6,310 bases of DNA, taken from NCBI GenBank assembly GCA_902805985.1, contig CADCUW010000238.1, positions 1-6,310 on the forward strand. Direction: 5' to 3'. The stretch is from an uncultured Rubrobacteraceae bacterium (GTDB lineage Bacteria > Actinomycetota > Rubrobacteria > Rubrobacterales > Rubrobacteraceae). The stretch's first letter is position 1. Every line of letters begins with the position of its first letter. This document shows positions 5,717 to 6,310 of the stretch, in pieces. The notes beneath the pieces are model-generated. The model worked only from the letters and a program-made list of their open reading frames with translations. It made no database searches and was not told the origin of the DNA. The translations under genes were made by a program, and so were the position numbers.

Positions 5717-6310
5717 AACACCTTGTCAAGCGTGCCGGTTCCGGCAGACCTGGACGCTCCGACTTGTTTAACCCCTGGGGCCTCTCCACGCCGCGCTGGT
5801 CCCTGGTGAGCAGGGCGACACGGTCGTTCACGTAGCCCTCCAGGTGCTGGTCGCTCGCGTCGAAGATGTCGTAGAAGGGCGAGAGCCTGCAGGCGCCTGG
5901 CGGGATCCTCTCCAGCACGGGGCTGCCCGCCTCCGGCGGGTTGGTCTCGCCGAACCCCCCGTCCTCCTGCAAGGGTCCCAGCCCCGGGTCTTCCAGGCCC
6001 ACGACGTCGCTTGGGCCGTCGAGGCCGCAGAGAGGGTGGGTGGCCAGGTTGTAGCCGTACGATACGGCCTCGGTGACGCGGCAGGCGGCCCTCGGCGGCG
6101 GCTCGTCGTCGCCGAGGAAGGCGTTGGTTGGCCCCAGGATCGAGGCGAAGGACTCCAGGCGCTCCCCCGCGCCAACGTTCGAGGCGACCGCGGCGAAGTT
6201 GTCGGTGATCGTGGCGTGCTCCAGGCGGACGATCCCGCCCCCGCCGACGCCGCCGGCCTTGCCTTCCGAGAAGTTGTTAGAGACGGTGGAGTTGCCCACG
6301 TAGAGGTTGC
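5697..6310 (-). CDS. C-terminal part of a right-handed beta-helix, choice-of-anchor-Q-like surface protein; both ends abnormal or missing
   Basis: The frame is open from the window edge, so the N-terminus lies outside; the GTG at 6297-6299 is internal. The visible part begins with beta-helix coils (NLYVGNSTVSNNFSEGKAGG, then GGGGIVRLEHATITDNFA). It continues with the region typical of choice-of-anchor-Q proteins: SYGYNLATHPLCGL, GLEDPGLGPLQEDGGFGET, EAGSPVLERIPPGAC and DQRGVERPQG. Such proteins are usually secreted or surface-attached. Family members normally continue after RPQG with a CDIGAFE-like ending. Here the text changes to LNKSERPGLPEPARLTRCC and stops at a TAA (5697-5699) inside operator B. 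The tail encoded by 5697-5744 is simply promoter B read through. This suggests the gene lost its true 3' end when the neighbouring operon arrived. It may be a remnant. Its function is unrelated to the catabolic genes as far as can be seen. Confidence 0.72.
   Translation of the reverse strand, partial: NLYVGNSTVSNNFSEGKAGGVGGGGIVRLEHATITDNFAAVASNVGAGERLESFASILGPTNAFLGDDEPPPRAACRVTEAVSYGYNLATHPLCGLDGPSDVVGLEDPGLGPLQEDGGFGETNPPEAGSPVLERIPPGACRLSPFYDIFDASDQHLEGYVNDRVALLTRDQRGVERPQGLNKSERPGLPEPARLTRCCSKINY
5702..5729 (-). promoter_or_regulatory. Promoter B for the dioxygenase and double NTF2-like operon
   Basis: The minus strand carries TTGACA (5724-5729), a 16-bp spacer and TAAACT (5702-5707), identical in boxes and spacing to promoter A. 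Initiation is expected near 5694-5696, giving a leader of about 30 nt that contains the AAGGAGG site. The -10 box lies inside the operator, so a bound repressor would block RNA polymerase. Confidence 0.83.

Larger units (their letters stand above)
5681..5744 (-). repeat. 64-bp repeated promoter module, copy B
   Basis: This is the partner of 3440-3503, in direct orientation, 54/64 identical. It ends 14 bp before the dioxygenase start codon, so the ribosome binding site lies just outside the repeat. The two copies bracket the dioxygenase and double NTF2-like genes. Confidence 0.93.

Noticed and set aside
5766..5772. An extra GTTTAAC, like the operator arm, upstream of promoter B
   Set aside because: Only seven bases match, no second arm is present, and no equivalent exists upstream of promoter A.

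Overview
The window is a GC-rich bacterial segment. Third codon positions are almost all G or C, purine-rich ribosome binding sites are common, and the enzyme families are typical of soil actinobacteria. The beta-helix protein on the right edge and the occasional AGG arginine codons would fit a Rubrobacter-type genome, but that placement is a guess. Every supported gene lies on the minus strand, so transcription runs from right to left. No RNA gene, transposase, integrase or CRISPR array is visible.

From right to left, the layout is as follows. (1) At 5697-6310 is the C-terminal part of a secreted-type right-handed beta-helix protein. Its reading frame runs into the promoter of the next gene and lacks the usual family ending. 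(2) Promoter/operator B (5681-5744) drives a ring-cleaving dioxygenase of the PcpA/LinE/MhqO type (4659-5666), followed by a protein made of two NTF2/SnoaL-like domains (3577-4455). (3) Promoter/operator A (3440-3503) is a near-copy of B. It drives a zinc-independent quinone oxidoreductase (2413-3420), an SDR oxidoreductase with an altered catalytic centre (1568-2344), a small SnoaL-like protein (996-1391), and the N-terminal half of a GMC flavoprotein oxidoreductase that leaves the window (1-733).

The main result is regulatory. Two adjacent operons begin with the same 64-bp module, 54 of 64 positions identical without gaps. Each copy carries TTGACA-N16-TAAACT and an AT-rich, partly palindromic operator covering the -10 element and early leader. 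One unseen repressor probably controls both operons as a single regulon. A MarR or TetR type is likely, but no such gene is in the window.

The enzyme set (quinone reductase, hydroquinone-type ring-cleaving dioxygenase, two dehydrogenases and two NTF2-fold proteins) fits inducible breakdown or detoxification of an aromatic or quinone-like compound. The substrate cannot be read from the sequence, and the pathway is inference. The larger gaps before the SnoaL and GMC genes (176 and 262 bp) leave room for additional promoters.
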